From assembly GCA_012295275.1 (NCBI GenBank), contig CM022676.1:11735660-11797659 (forward strand): a stretch of DNA of 62,000 nucleotides, given 5' to 3'. The notes below the pieces were generated by a model. The model did not search any database. It worked only from the letters and a program-made list of their open reading frames with translations, and was not told where the DNA came from. This stretch comes from Chrysomallon squamiferum (taxonomy: Eukaryota > Mollusca > Gastropoda > Neomphalida > Peltospiridae). The position numbers and the translations under genes were made by a program. Shown piece by piece: positions 1 through 11,879 of the stretch; the first letter of the stretch is position 1; every line of letters starts with the position of its first letter.

Positions 1-762
1 AAATTCAGAAAAAAAAAAGAATTCTAAATGCATCTTTAACGGTTCACTTTAAAATGTAATTAACTTTGTTTATGTTATAACGAAGTAAAATGTTATCTTT
101 AACAACATACTAATAAAGGAACATATTTATAGCGGTCTGAGTAAACACTGACACAATAGTTTTCTCACGTAAACTAATGTTATCTAAATTACAAATGCGA
201 GCTTTGTTATCATTTCATTTGGAAAGAGCCACGCCTAATCAAGAAAAAAATGCGAGTTCAAGAACTGCGGTACATGCGTACGAAACAATAGTTTTCTACA
301 TGAGGTAAAACGTTATGATAACACCGCCGGTGTAAGGTCAAACATGCCGAGAGAAAACAGCGATGTCGTTTACTTGCAGTCGCAGTAGGAAAAGTTAAAC
401 AAATTAAAATATGTCTGAAATACATTAGCAGATGATGAGTCATTTAATGGAGTTATGCTTTTTATACAGACAGAAGAAAGTTGTTTTGTTTTTGTTTCTT
501 TAAAAAAAGACAGACAGAAAGAAAAAAAGAAGAAAAGTTTACAACAAATGTTAAATAAACTGAGAAAAAAGAAGAAAAAAAAGGAATAACTTGGTTTCAG
601 TTTCGCATTGTGATAAATTTCGTTGGTTACACTGAACTGCAAGGATAAATTTAGCAAGATGAAAACATAGATGTCGTCATTACTCCATTTTATAAGAAGA
701 TTTTTACATCAAATCCTTAGGCTGGAAAAATACCTTGTTTTATGTATAGAATGATTAGTTTT

Positions 763-913
763 ATTTTATTTATTTATTTATTTATTTATTTAGTTAGTTA
801 GTTAGTTAGTTAGTTAGTGAGATAGTTGGTTAGTTAGTTGGTTAGTTACATAGTTAGATAGTTAGTTTGTTAGCTAATAATAATAATAATAAATAATAAT
901 AATAATAATAATA
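763..913. repeat. (TTTA)n, (GTTA)n and (AAT)n microsatellites
   Basis: Adjacent simple repeats: TTTA units from about 763, grading into GTTA units to about 870, then AAT/AATAAT units to about 913. The gradual change from TTTA to GTTA looks like point mutation followed by expansion within one array. Confidence 0.9.
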
Positions 914-2254
914 AACAGTATAGTTACCATCACTATAACAACAACAAATGCTACCACTACTAGTACTTGTATCACTAAAACTACTACTACAACTACTGCA
1001 CTTCATCTACGACAGCCACTACAACAATTGCTACTATTACTGCTGTAACTACTACATCATCATCAAGTCTCCTGTATAAACTTCTGTCGTTGTTATAGCA
1101 GTTATTTACAGTAGACAGTTGTATTATCGTCATGGTAACACTGCCAAATTTACATATAAGCTGAGATGGATGAAGTCCAAGATTTCGTAATGAGGGTTTC
1201 GGCTTCCTGCCAAAAATTAATTTTTTTTTTTTAACTTGATTATTAATTTTATTTCATTTGTAACGAAACGTTTACATTCGAGAAAGAAGCTGTTCTCTCT
1301 TTGTGTAACACAGGTTGTTTGTGGTTGTTGAGGTTTTTGTTGTTCTGCAAGGATTTTTAAAAATTGTTTTGGTCTTTTATTATTATTATTAAAAATAATA
1401 AATAAAAAAAAAAAAAAATAAATAAAGAAATAAAACATAAAAATAAAGCAAGAACATATGATATTTAATAAGCATGTCATGAAAATGAAAAATAAGTGGT
1501 GAAAAGGAAATTAAAAATCTAGTAAATAACCAAGCAAAGAAAAGATGGATTTGCAAAAGACAAAGTAGTACAGTTTTATTGACGTGCGGCAGACGACTGG
1601 TTTTGTGAGTCATAGAAAATAGTGCATCACTGATTAAGTATGACTAATAACTTATTTGTTATTCCGCGATGTATGGTTTTGCTGAAGAACAATAGTATAC
1701 ATAATCGATAGTCAGGAAAAGGTCTGAACACACCAGGCGGTTTGTAGTGATGACACGAGAATTCCAAACTGTCTAATAAACTTACCAGTTTAACACAAGT
1801 CGGTTAAGTCAGATTCATGTCACCATGGTGATATTAATTGATAATGAAATTTAATAGCAGTAATACTGTATCTTTCTTTCTTTTAGTTCTATAATACTTT
1901 GTATCGCTTTTATTTTCTGTCTCCCCCTCTATCTCTCATCCGTTTATTTTCCTTTAATATCACTTATCAAAAATTGTTCTGTGATGACGCACCTATAAGT
2001 TTTCTGTTACAACTAATATTTATCGTCTGCGTTTTACAACAAAGATCTGCTTTAAAAAGAAGTTAACGAAGTGATGACGAGTAGAAGAAGAAAAAAGAAG
2101 ATGAGGAGAGATGTTGTCTTAGTAACATAAATTATAATTAAATATCTCTCTCTCTCTCTCTTATATATATACACACACACACATAAACAAATAATCCAGC
2201 ATAGAGAACTCAAACAGTGCACAGACATTCAAATGTTGTAGCCGTTGACGATAA

Positions 2255-2271
2255 CGACAACAACGACAACG

Positions 2272-2318
<47 letters not shown>

Positions 2319-2321
2319 AAT
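2255..2321. repeat. (AAC)n microsatellite
   Basis: About 20 AAC units, preceded by imperfect AACG/ACAACG units. Minus-strand translation gives only poly-Cys/Arg, which is an artefact. Confidence 0.9.
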
Positions 2322-2844
2322 AAAATAAAACAAACACAATGAGCATCCATGTTCAACAATACTCAGCTGTTGCTGGGTTTTTTTCCTATTTTTAATTTTT
2401 AATTTTAATTTTATTTTTGTAAGTGAAAATAAAGAGATGATTCAGAGTAAACTGAACTGTAAACCGTTGTTGTAATACACACAGCTGATAACATGCATTA
2501 AGATTAGTCCATGCATTAAAATAAATAAATAATTTATATACACAGGCAGTACGTTGTCCAGTATCGCACTAGCAATGATTATCAAAGTTTCAGAGATCAC
2601 CGAGTAGATCTGAAATGAATCATATTATTTAACTGTTGTATATTTGACAGTGTTTAAAGTTTAGCATTCAAAATGTTCATCTCTATAATCACACACAAAC
2701 ACACACACGCGCACACACTGAATATATATAATAAGACATTGTACAGAACCATTGTGAATCAGAAGCCTTTCGAAATCAGCAATTTCAAATAAATCAGGTC
2801 TAAAATGTCAAGTTTCATTTAATAAATAATAAATAAATACTTTT

Positions 2845-2852
2845 ATTCCTTT

Positions 2853-2895
<43 letters not shown>

Positions 2896-2896
2896 T
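2845..2896. repeat. (TTTA)n microsatellite
   Basis: About 12 uninterrupted TTTA units, followed by an AT-rich stretch. Confidence 0.9.
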
Positions 2897-3757
2897 ATAT
2901 CTATTTATATAACGATATCTAGATACAAGTGTATATCCTATAGGAAGACTTATGTTACTATTTCAGCACTAATCACTGAATCGGTTAGCAGAAAGAGAGC
3001 TTGTATTTCACCTACTCGTAGACTTTAACCAATCAGTCTCCGTGAGTGAAACTTGATCCCCTGACCAATCAGCCTACAGCAACAACTTAAAACTGTTCAT
3101 TGTAAACACGATTTAATTTACATCATCAACAACAACAGTATCAACATGTTATATCATCATCATCATGATGTTCACTATTATTCAGTATAAAAAACTTTAG
3201 ATTTTAAGTAAATACACAATTTCAACATTGTCCGCTGATTTTGTGTATTCATTTCTATTTTAGTTCTTCATCGTGTATGAAAAAATATTCAAATTACTGA
3301 AAAGACGATTTGTCGAATAACCAGGTCAAAGGTCGATCATCGATAATCGCTTTGTTATTTCAGAAAAACGTTTTGGATATTATCAAACATCTTGGTATGT
3401 AATGAGCTGTTGCTGCCCTTATCAACATCATTAACAATAACACGCCATCATTAACATCATGTACGTCATCATTTACAGTGACGTAATAACAGACTTTGTT
3501 GTTTCGGTCAACGAACTGGTTTCCTTACTTTGATATTTTTCTTTCATTATCATCGTCGTTAGTTATCTTCTTGATATATTACGGTTTTTTTGTTTTTCGT
3601 TTTAGCTTGTTTCCTCTCTAGTGTAGCCAATATACTACAGTCTTAGTCGTGATATAATAATACAATCTTTCTTTTTAGCTGGTTTCCTTTCTAGTGTAGC
3701 CAGTACTTCAACGGTTGTGGCAGATCACGTGACAGTCAGCAAAGAGGAACTGTTGTG

Positions 3758-3976
3758 TTATGTGTCTGTTATTTCTGTCATCAAAATCTTCAAATTACCG
3801 CCGTAGTGAAAAAACAAACCCATCACCATCCACATCATCATCAACAACAGCAGCAAGAACAGCGTGATCACCAACGTGATAACAATCACCACAAACAACA
3901 ACGTCATCAACAACAGCAGCAGCAGAGCGACGACGAGCTCATTTCTCAGTTTTTCTAGATTTTCAAATCCGTCCAT
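3758..3976 (-). CDS. Candidate small membrane protein (72 aa), uncertain
   Basis: This minus-strand frame starts at 3976 in a strong initiation context (GCGAACATGG). It encodes a charged N-terminus of about 13 residues, then about 45 hydrophobic Leu/Val/Ile/Met residues that could form two membrane spans, then a short polar tail. It lies just downstream of a GC-rich patch with two CREs, as expected for a transcript reading leftward. Upstream, a seven-codon frame also opens with a good start context (CGACATGG, about 4036) and then stops. Against it: much of the frame is a CAA/CAT-type repeat, which alone would give Leu/Met runs on this strand. I do not recognise a family. A possible donor (GGCG|GTAATT) near the end would change the tail. 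Confidence 0.35.
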   Translation of the reverse strand: MDGFENLEKLRNELVVALLLLLLMTLLFVVIVITLVITLFLLLLLMMMWMVMGLFFHYGGNLKILMTEITDT

Positions 3977-4010
3977 GTTCGCTTTATCTCAGCGTCTTTC
4001 ACTCTGCTCC

Positions 4011-4262
4011 ATTTATCCTTGTTTGTCGACAGCCATGTCGCGCGTGCTGCACGTGCAATCAATATCACGCGGCTCAGGTTATTTGTAGAAATGATGTGCA
4101 GTCTGCAGGGGGTCTCTGTCTTGGATCTGAAGATATCCGCCAGTCGCGTGCGTGGATCACTTTTCTTAATTCAATAAAACAACTGGGCTGGGATACTGAC
4201 GTCACGCCCCGCACCGCCATTAGCAAAACCGCGGCAAAACTCTGACGTCAGGGCCGGAGCAA
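4011..4262 (-). promoter_or_regulatory. GC-rich promoter-like patch with two CRE palindromes
   Basis: Two perfect TGACGTCA palindromes at 4197-4204 and 4243-4250 lie 46 bp apart. The patch also has a GC box-like CACGCCCC, an ATGGCGG sequence on the minus strand near 4215, and many CpGs, in an otherwise AT-rich region. Paired CREs close to a start site are typical of CREB/ATF-controlled promoters. The leftward direction is inferred from the small frame at 3758-3976. Confidence 0.5.
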
Positions 4263-4470
4263 ATTTAGCGACAGGGGAGAGAGGAGAATAAACCAGATCT
4301 TATTAAAAATATAATAAAATAGAATAAATTAGAATAAATTAAAATAAAATAAAATAAAATAAATTTAAAAAAAATAAAATAAAATAAATTTAAAAAAAAT
4401 AAATACATAAATAAATAAATAATAGTAATAATAATAATAATAATAAAAACAAACAAAGCAAATAAACGCA

Positions 4471-4472
4471 AA

Positions 4473-4556
<84 letters not shown>
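4471..4556. repeat. (CT)n microsatellite, about 42 units
   Basis: An uninterrupted CT run of about 84 bp, directly beside the promoter-like patch and preceded by AATAAA-type A-rich repeats. Confidence 0.95.
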
Positions 4557-4557
<1 letters not shown>

Positions 4558-4559
4558 GT

Positions 4560-5291
4560 CGATATATGTATATATATAAACAGAAACAAATAAATTACAT
4601 TTGTACGGTATACATTTGACTAATTACAATGATAATAATTATGAGAGAAGAAAACCACATCTTTAACCCGTGTGTTGGTTAACAGTGACGTATCTACGCT
4701 CGAGCTCTGGGCGACATTTTTATTGATTAATTATCGACTTTCAAAAACGTCATTTCACAAATATTTTATTTATTTTTCCTGTTAGCCATTGACGGTTATT
4801 TTAGGCAGACCTTCGCAGAAACAGCAAAAAAACCTACCCACGCACAGTTCTAAATAAATGTTTTTTTTTAAGCAAATTATGTTTTATTGATTTTAAATAT
4901 TAAAATTTAAGCATATTGTTTAATTTTTTTCCAATAAAGAAAACGTAATATCAGTTACACACACACACACATTTTACTAAACTGTCACACCATTACTACC
5001 AGTACCACTACAATTACTATCACAACTATTACAACAACTAACAATTACTGTGACTGAATAAAGAAAACGATGTGAATATTTTAGTTGTTTACGATAACCT
5101 GGCGGTTCTGAACAGTGTTATGACTTTTTATTTTCTTAAAACGATTTCAGCAAAATCAACTTGACCTCCAGTGTAACAACTTTAAATATCTGAACCTCCT
5201 GTCATCACTTCTACTACTACTACTGTCACTACTACTACTACTACTACTGATGATGACGATGATGATGGTGATGATGCTGATAATGATGATG

Positions 5292-5326
<35 letters not shown>

Positions 5327-8300
5327 TATTATTATTATTATTATTATCCATAATTAGAATAATTCAATTTGCGCATGCTCATTTCGGAACTTTTAATCAC
5401 GGAGAACAGAGTACAACTGGTACCTGTAATGAATACTCGAATCAAACGAAGTATTTTATGATTTATTTCAACTTGTTCCTTTCTTCTCTTTATAGTCTAA
5501 TTATTAAGAGTTTACGCCAACGTCCTTGGACGAAAAAAACACGTCAGAATTCTCTTTAAAATATCGGAAGAATTCTTCAGGGAAATAAACGTTTCTTTTA
5601 AATATTTCTATCGGTAACAGATAAGTTCACTCTGCCCAGCAGCTGCGACTCGCGTGCTTTATGTGTGCTGCCATCTGGTAGCGATTCCCATAGAGACGAG
5701 CAGCACGCGCGGCGCATGCGTTTGATTGCTGTGAATAAAGGTACAGAAAAAAAACATGTTAGTTTAAACGTTTACATATGGACGTAGTTACCAGCGCACG
5801 TGCGACATGACCTTAACTGTCATGGCTGACCGAAAGGGAAAGATTTTTACGATTTCTAAAAAAGTAGTTTACATGTTCCAGCGAAGAGAAATCTTCTAAA
5901 GTGATTTCCTCAGGAACTCGTGTTATAGTAATTTATCTTCTTTTTTTTTTGCTTTACGTCGGATTAAAGTATTAGCAAATTAGCATTTACCGACTGTTCT
6001 AACAATATCGAGTGTGTTAGAGAAATACTGCGTGTGCGTGCGTTTGTGTGGTATGTACATGCGAGAAATCTTACAAAATCTGTTACAAATGCAATACAGT
6101 AAAAACGTGCAAATAAATAAATAAATAATAGTTGATCGTATTACTACCTGTTTATGCAGTTATTTATTGTAATGAAGATCTATAGCTACATATAGATAGA
6201 TAAATAGATAGTAAGATAGATAGACAGACACCACCAACACAAGATAATTAGTAACAGTTCTTTTCTTTCTGTTGAATTAATTTAAAACTGGAAAATGTGA
6301 CAAGGAAAAGCTGAATTAAATCGACAACAATAACGACACTGTCTCAGACTGGAATCTGCAATAAAATCTGTCTGTATTGTCTCAAACGATTCGTATAATT
6401 GTTCCATCAACCAGTGAGAAGTGTGATAATCACCAACAAATGAAATAAACAGTCTCGCTGCAACGCGCAGAGACGTCACGTGACCTCTGTGACGTTATGT
6501 TTTACACGACTGTGTTTTGTCTCGTACGAATCGATCATAATTTGAAATGAAGTGCACGCAACTGGCGCGGCCTACGAGAGTTCACGCTGGTTTTAAAAAT
6601 GATCTCATGCTGTAGTTATTAAAAGCTTATAAAAAAAGAAAAGAAAAATGTAGAAGTTAAACGTTCTAGAAAATTGTGTAATCCGCAGAAGACAGCTTTG
6701 AAGGTACTGAAGTGAATAAAATGTGTGTTAATATTATGTAAATATATATATCTAATACTTACAAATTTGATTAATGTATAAGAGAGTTAATGTGTGATAA
6801 CCGAACATTGGTTATAATTTTTTTTTTTTTTTTTTAAAGTATATAAACTTTTACTGTTGTTATTTTAATTGTAATCTTCACAAATTTTTCTAATCCACAA
6901 AACAGTATTTTTCATAATGAAGTTTATACATTATACATTTAAATATCTATTTATTCAAATTATACTCAAAAAGCTGATATCTGCAATTAAATGTGACTGA
7001 CATGAAGAATTATACCAATACGGGACTGATCAACAACTGTCACTATATTAACAAAACCCGTTTCTCGTTTATTTTGGTGAAAAACCCCATTCTTGTTCTC
7101 AACTCGTTTCTCTTTCTGTAGCCGTTGAAAACAGAAGTGCACTTTAATTTGCTCACACTCTCGTAAGTTTGAGAAGTTTGTCCAAGACATGTTAGTATAT
7201 CGAGTGAAAAACGAGTATTTGAGAGATTTGTTATCTGTTAATAATTATGGAGAGAATCAATTTGCAGTCGGGTTTGTTTTTGCTCGTTAGGCTAACGCCG
7301 GTGTCGCCAAGGTCAATAATTTGTTTTAATGGTTCAAGGGACGTAATCGAGTTTTCCTGAACCAATCAGTATTCACATGATTATCGTACTAATATAGTGT
7401 GAGACATCTCTGCACGATTGAAGGACAATAAAAACGACTGTTATGTAATTACACGTTATATTATTAACTGTGATCGGGTTTCATGTAATGTTTGTATCGT
7501 ATTGGTTTTATTTTTTTATTATTTTTTTTTTGTGTAACTATGGTAACGAAGAAATTAGTCTTCAATAATAAAGAAGTGGTTCTTAATGGAAGAATAACAG
7601 CATATAATATATTGTGTATGATTACTGAGAATATAATACCAAAAATAAAATAAAATAATAATAACAATAATAACAAAAAATAATAAAAAAAAATAAAAAA
7701 AAAAAAAAAAAAAAAAAGAAAGAAAATAAAGTCATGCAAATAAATAAATAAATAAATAAAAATAAATAAATAAATTAACAAATAAAATAGAATCAGAAAT
7801 TGTGAGTTTACATAGTAAGTGAGTGGGACAAAGAAAAACTATTAAAAAGTATATAAAATTTATTTACCCATTTAATATAATTAATATACATCCACAGGAA
7901 TTTGAGAAATTACAGAATGATGTCTGAGACATTGAAAAAATAAGAATTAAATGTATAAAAATGTTACCTTATTTTATAGTGCATTCATAATTAGTGTGTC
8001 AATAATTCATCATTAAATTTAAATTAAAAATTTGGAAGTTAAAATTCATCCAAAAAAATGAACAGTTGTAAGCCAGTGTTTTTTTAATTTATTTTCATTA
8101 TAGAACCAAAAAAAGTCACCATTAACAAGCTTCACAGAAGTTAATTATTATTATTATTATTATATTATTATTACTATTTTATTTTCATATTACTTTTCCT
8201 TTTTTCTTTCATTTTAATTCAATATGTATGCAAAAAAAAAAAAAAAAATCCCCAAAACAACCAACCAAACAAAAAAAAAAAAAAACCAAACAAATCAACA

Positions 8301-9126
8301 TGATTATCCAATAAACACATTATTTTTTTCTTGGATTAATAACACAACTACTAACAATAATAATGAATATAAGTAAGTAAATAAATAAAAGTGAGAAGTT
8401 ATAAAGTAGTATGTTTTTATGAAAAAAAAATGCTAATAATATATATTATTATTAACTTTGTTATAAAAGATGGTTTCCTTTGATGTAAATACATTCACAC
8501 TTAGTAAATTAATTAACAGCTATTTTAAAACAATAAAAGGGTAAACTATTATAAATGAAAGTAACAAAAATAAACATTGTTTACATTTAGACTTCAAACA
8601 CAACAGATCTCTTCATATTTTGCCTATTTCTTTCATTATTAGAGTGAAATAAATAATTAAATGTATATATTTATATATATAAAAAAAAAATAAAAAACTA
8701 TATATATATATATATATATAAACAATAATAAAAAGAATCAGGAGAAAGAAAATAAAAGAGATATGCTTTTAGTTTGGTTTCAAACAGTCAGATCTAACAG
8801 TTTTTATTTATGAGCATAGTTTAAGTGTATTTTTAGATAACTCATTAATAACAAGAAAGAGAAAAACCTAGCAAAAATCTTCCAGCATTGTTGAAAACAA
8901 ACCAAAAAATAAACAACATGACTTACTCCTTTAAGAAAAATAAAAAGACCTCAAATAGATGTTAAAAAAAACCCCACAAAATACTAAGGTTGACACAAAA
9001 ATATTAAAACAACAGTTTGTTATATAAATAAAAATGTTAAAAAAAAGTTGTATATTGTTAGCTTTATGATCTTTTTAAACTCTGTTTATAATTGCTAGCA
9101 TTTGTCTTCTCACTGTTTCTGTATAT
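4560..9126. other. Intergenic AT-rich DNA with two CpG-bearing patches
   Basis: No convincing gene. Simple repeats include ATA/ATT at 5285-5348, A-rich runs at 7660-7790 and TA runs near 8700. Around 5640-5830 there is a less AT-rich patch with GCGCATGCG (an NRF-1-like palindrome, about 5713-5721). Another patch at 6470-6580 contains GTCACGTGACGTC on the minus strand. Either could be a distal enhancer or an unrecognised promoter. The short minus-strand frames at 6282-6479 and 6987-7190 show no recognisable domain. The right end probably holds the 3' untranslated region of ZNF-A. Confidence 0.5.
5285..5348. repeat. (ATA)n/(ATT)n inverted simple repeat
   Basis: An AAT run turns directly into an ATT run, making a perfect potential hairpin of about 60 bp. 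The same arrangement recurs at 28020-28063. Confidence 0.85.
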
Positions 9127-9166
9127 TTTATTTAAACATATTACTTTAATCTCTGCAAGCTATTTT

Positions 9167-11227
9167 TTATTTCAGTTTGTTTTTGCTGCTGGATCTCAGT
9201 CTTAGTCTGATAGAATTTTCAGTTTTGTCTTCACAGATTTTAGTCGACTTTCTCCTGGGCAAACTTTCAACAGACTTCACATTTTTATTCTTCTCTTTTC
9301 TTGTCACTTTCTTTCTTTTACACCCGCCAACATCCTCCTCGATGTGCTGATCATCGCTGCCTTTGTCCACAGCTACCTCTGACTTTACTGCAGCATCGTC
9401 ATCCCCCACACAGCTGAGACTTTCGGGAGTGAACACGTACGGATATGGATGACATTTGAGATGATTTCTGAACAACTCCGAGTTCCCGAACTCCTGTCCA
9501 CACATTCGACACTTCTCAAGTGTTTTCCCGTATCTCTTCAGAGCAGCTTTGGGACCCAGAGGAACAATGGGTTTGTGAATCAACAGGTGTTTTTTAACAG
9601 CATCAGCGTCGTAGAAAATCTGTCCACACTTTGAGCACTTGCTGATGATGATGTTGTGAGAGGCAGAGGTGTGGTGAATGAGCTGAGACAACGTCTCAAA
9701 CCTCACACTGCAGTGCCTGCAAGGAAGCAGTGAGAGAGAGATGACAGACTTACCACTGGAACTGACCTTTGTTGTACTAACACCTTCAGAACGTCTCACT
9801 GAAGAATTCTTGTTTGTTTCATTCTTAGTCCTGTCCATTGAAATGTCATCACCAGAACAAGAATTTACTGAAACATTTTGTGTGTTTTCTTCTCCTGAAG
9901 AAATGCAGTTTGTGTCTGGTGACTGGTTTTTAATGCTGTCACTCACTTTAGTCATTATTTGTTTCTTCTTGCACTGACTTTCAGAATTATCACCACTCAG
10001 ATGATTCTGATTTTCAGTTTCTCTTCCTGTGTGTCCATCACTATAAACTCTTCTTTCATCAGTTGTTTTATGACTTGATCTGGTATCAGACTTGTCTACA
10101 TAACTGGATATGGTATTAGGTTTATCTGGATAATTGGATCTAGTGTTTGGACAACTGGATCTTGGACTTTCTGTATCAATGTTATTTGCAACCAGACTAT
10201 CACTGTTGGTTTTATCATGTATTTTAACACAGTTTTCTCTATACACACAGTCAGACTCAGACATCTGAGGATTACAAATGTCAGTGTTTGTACTTGAGCA
10301 ATCAGAACTTTGAGTGTTAAAATGTGGTGAACTGAAATCTGCTGAGTTAGTTCTGTGAGAGTTGTATTGTGATGAGTCATACAAAGCATCAACAGAGTTG
10401 TCCAGTGGCTCATTAAGAAACTGCAAGAAGCTTGAACCAGATGTCAACTGCTGCATCAGGTGATCTCTGTCCGTGCGAATCTCTGCAGTCTCTCCTGCAA
10501 CACCTGTGTCCAGAGATTCAACAAATTCTTTCTGCTCACAGGAAACTCTTTTCTCACAACTCTCAGGTGATGTCAAACTGTGTGAAGTTTTTTCAGCCTG
10601 TACATCGTGATTGACATCAGTTCTGTACGAGTCACTTTCTACAGCTACAGACAGGTCAGTGTTTGTTTCTTGGTGTTTAATTTCACTTTGTGGATCAAAC
10701 ATTGTCACTGGTTTTGAATCATAACTAGATTTGTTTTGGCTTTCACTACTTGATTCATGATCGCTGTGTGGCTTACTGATGTGACTTTCAGCAGCTCCAC
10801 CCACACTGTTGCTTGTCACTTGAACATCATCTACAACGTGATTCTGTTTTTTCACTTGAATCAGCTGAGAGGTGAGACGCTGCAGGTCTCCGAATGTCAT
10901 TGTACTGTTAGCGTTTGCAATCGCCTCCATAATAATCGTGTAATCCAACTGACCAGTGTCCACTGCTTCCTGTCCACCACTCTCAGTTTTATCACTTGTT
11001 GAAGTGGACACAGAGTCTTTCTCCTCCTCCTCTGTGCTGAGATGTTCCTTGTCAGGAGTTCTGGGCAGCAGTATCGTGACAGCGATGTGCACTTTGCGAT
11101 GCAGCATGGCGTTGCGAACGTCTGTGAAGAGTTGCCCACATGAGTCACATCGACTGAGAACTTTTCCATGTTTTCTCAGTTCTCTAGCTAACACATCCAG
11201 ATCCACTGATTTGTGTACAACTGACAT
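9167..11227 (-). CDS. ZNF-A: C2H2 zinc-finger protein with dispersed fingers (686 aa)
   Basis: A presumed nuclear nucleic acid-binding protein. Finger 1 is at residues 27-47 (C27, C30, H43, H47). A long Ser/Thr/Asn/Asp-rich, probably disordered region follows to about residue 500. Three more fingers then lie at about 503-524, 531-551 and 573-593. The tail (about 635-686) is rich in Lys and Arg and could act as a nuclear localisation signal. None of the linkers is TGEKP-like, so the fingers are probably not a tandem groove-reading array. Fingers 1 and 4 sit in similar contexts (KHGKVLSRC and RYGKTLEKC), suggesting an old internal duplication. The start is the first ATG after an in-frame stop, 18 nt downstream of a good acceptor (TTTGTCTGTAG, exon start 11245), so an upstream coding exon cannot be fully excluded. 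The specific orthologue was not recognised. Confidence 0.85.
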   Translation of the reverse strand: MSVVHKSVDLDVLARELRKHGKVLSRCDSCGQLFTDVRNAMLHRKVHIAVTILLPRTPDKEHLSTEEEEKDSVSTSTSDKTESGGQEAVDTGQLDYTIIMEAIANANSTMTFGDLQRLTSQLIQVKKQNHVVDDVQVTSNSVGGAAESHISKPHSDHESSSESQNKSSYDSKPVTMFDPQSEIKHQETNTDLSVAVESDSYRTDVNHDVQAEKTSHSLTSPESCEKRVSCEQKEFVESLDTGVAGETAEIRTDRDHLMQQLTSGSSFLQFLNEPLDNSVDALYDSSQYNSHRTNSADFSSPHFNTQSSDCSSTNTDICNPQMSESDCVYRENCVKIHDKTNSDSLVANNIDTESPRSSCPNTRSNYPDKPNTISSYVDKSDTRSSHKTTDERRVYSDGHTGRETENQNHLSGDNSESQCKKKQIMTKVSDSIKNQSPDTNCISSGEENTQNVSVNSCSGDDISMDRTKNETNKNSSVRRSEGVSTTKVSSSGKSVISLSLLPCRHCSVRFETLSQLIHHTSASHNIIISKCSKCGQIFYDADAVKKHLLIHKPIVPLGPKAALKRYGKTLEKCRMCGQEFGNSELFRNHLKCHPYPYVFTPESLSCVGDDDAAVKSEVAVDKGSDDQHIEEDVGGCKRKKVTRKEKNKNVKSVESLPRRKSTKICEDKTENSIRLRLRSSSKNKLK

Positions 11228-11305
11228 CTCTCCAGATTTCAGATTCTACAGACAAACAACTGACATCTCTCCAGATTTCAGATTCTACAGATACTTCTAC
11301 AGACA
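11221..11305 (-). repeat. Duplicated splice-acceptor region before ZNF-A
   Basis: On the minus strand, the sequence running from GTTTGTCTGTAG through AATCTGAAATCTGGAGAGATGTCAG is present twice in tandem (unit about 43-45 bp). A further partial TCTGTAG lies upstream. Each copy has a usable acceptor and a copy of the ATG context, so more than one acceptor could be used. Confidence 0.7.
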
Positions 11306-11879
11306 AACAACATAGCTAACACATCCATGAAATATTTGATTTCCTTGGACTGAATCAATAGTGTTGAACACAAACAGATTTGATACTCTTGAACAAATTG
11401 TTCTGACATCATTCAACTAATAGCAAAGCACTTGATATCACAGATTAAATATATTTGATACTCATTAACAAACGTGATAATACTGAACTAACAAACTTGA
11501 TATCACTGAATTAAAACTTGATGTATTTGAACAGTCTTGACATTTTTTAACAGAGACTACATATTTTCAACTAACAGTCTTGATAACCTTTGAACTGTAT
11601 CTACATGGATGTCTGATGTCACAGTGCTAAGTCATCTTGTGCTGACAGTTTCAGGTAAAATGTATGTCAGACATGGAAGTTCTTCTGTATTGTTATTAGT
11701 AACCATTGTGTGTGGGTGTCAAAATCATCAACAGCAACAACCTGAAAAGAGTAATAAAATAAAATAGTAAGTTTGAGATGTGGCTGTTAGAGCTCATGAC
11801 TGTGATTTTATTAATTTAGTTATTTCCCTTGAGAACTGATGTTTTAGTTTACATACTAAAGTTGATTTTTCTCTCTTAC

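Larger units (their letters stand above)
1..3700. other. Intergenic AT-rich DNA, no gene seen
   Basis: I see no convincing coding exon on either strand; the open frames here are short and made of low-complexity sequence. It holds several simple repeats (listed separately), two CCAAT boxes near 3029 and 3064, and a direct repeat AGGTCAAAGGTCG at 3323-3335 that fits a DR1 nuclear-receptor half-site pair. There is no sign of tRNA or rRNA genes. Confidence 0.6.

Noticed and set aside
2161-2346. Cys-rich minus-strand frame
   Set aside because: Poly-Cys comes from the (AAC)n repeat read on the minus strand.
6282-6479. 65-aa minus-strand frame near GTCACGTGACGTC
   Set aside because: It has a GTG start, no recognisable domain and no joining exon. 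Kept only as part of a possible regulatory patch.
6987-7190. 67-aa minus-strand frame starting MSWTNFSNLREC
   Set aside because: It looks protein-like in composition but has no domain, splice partner or promoter that I can point to.
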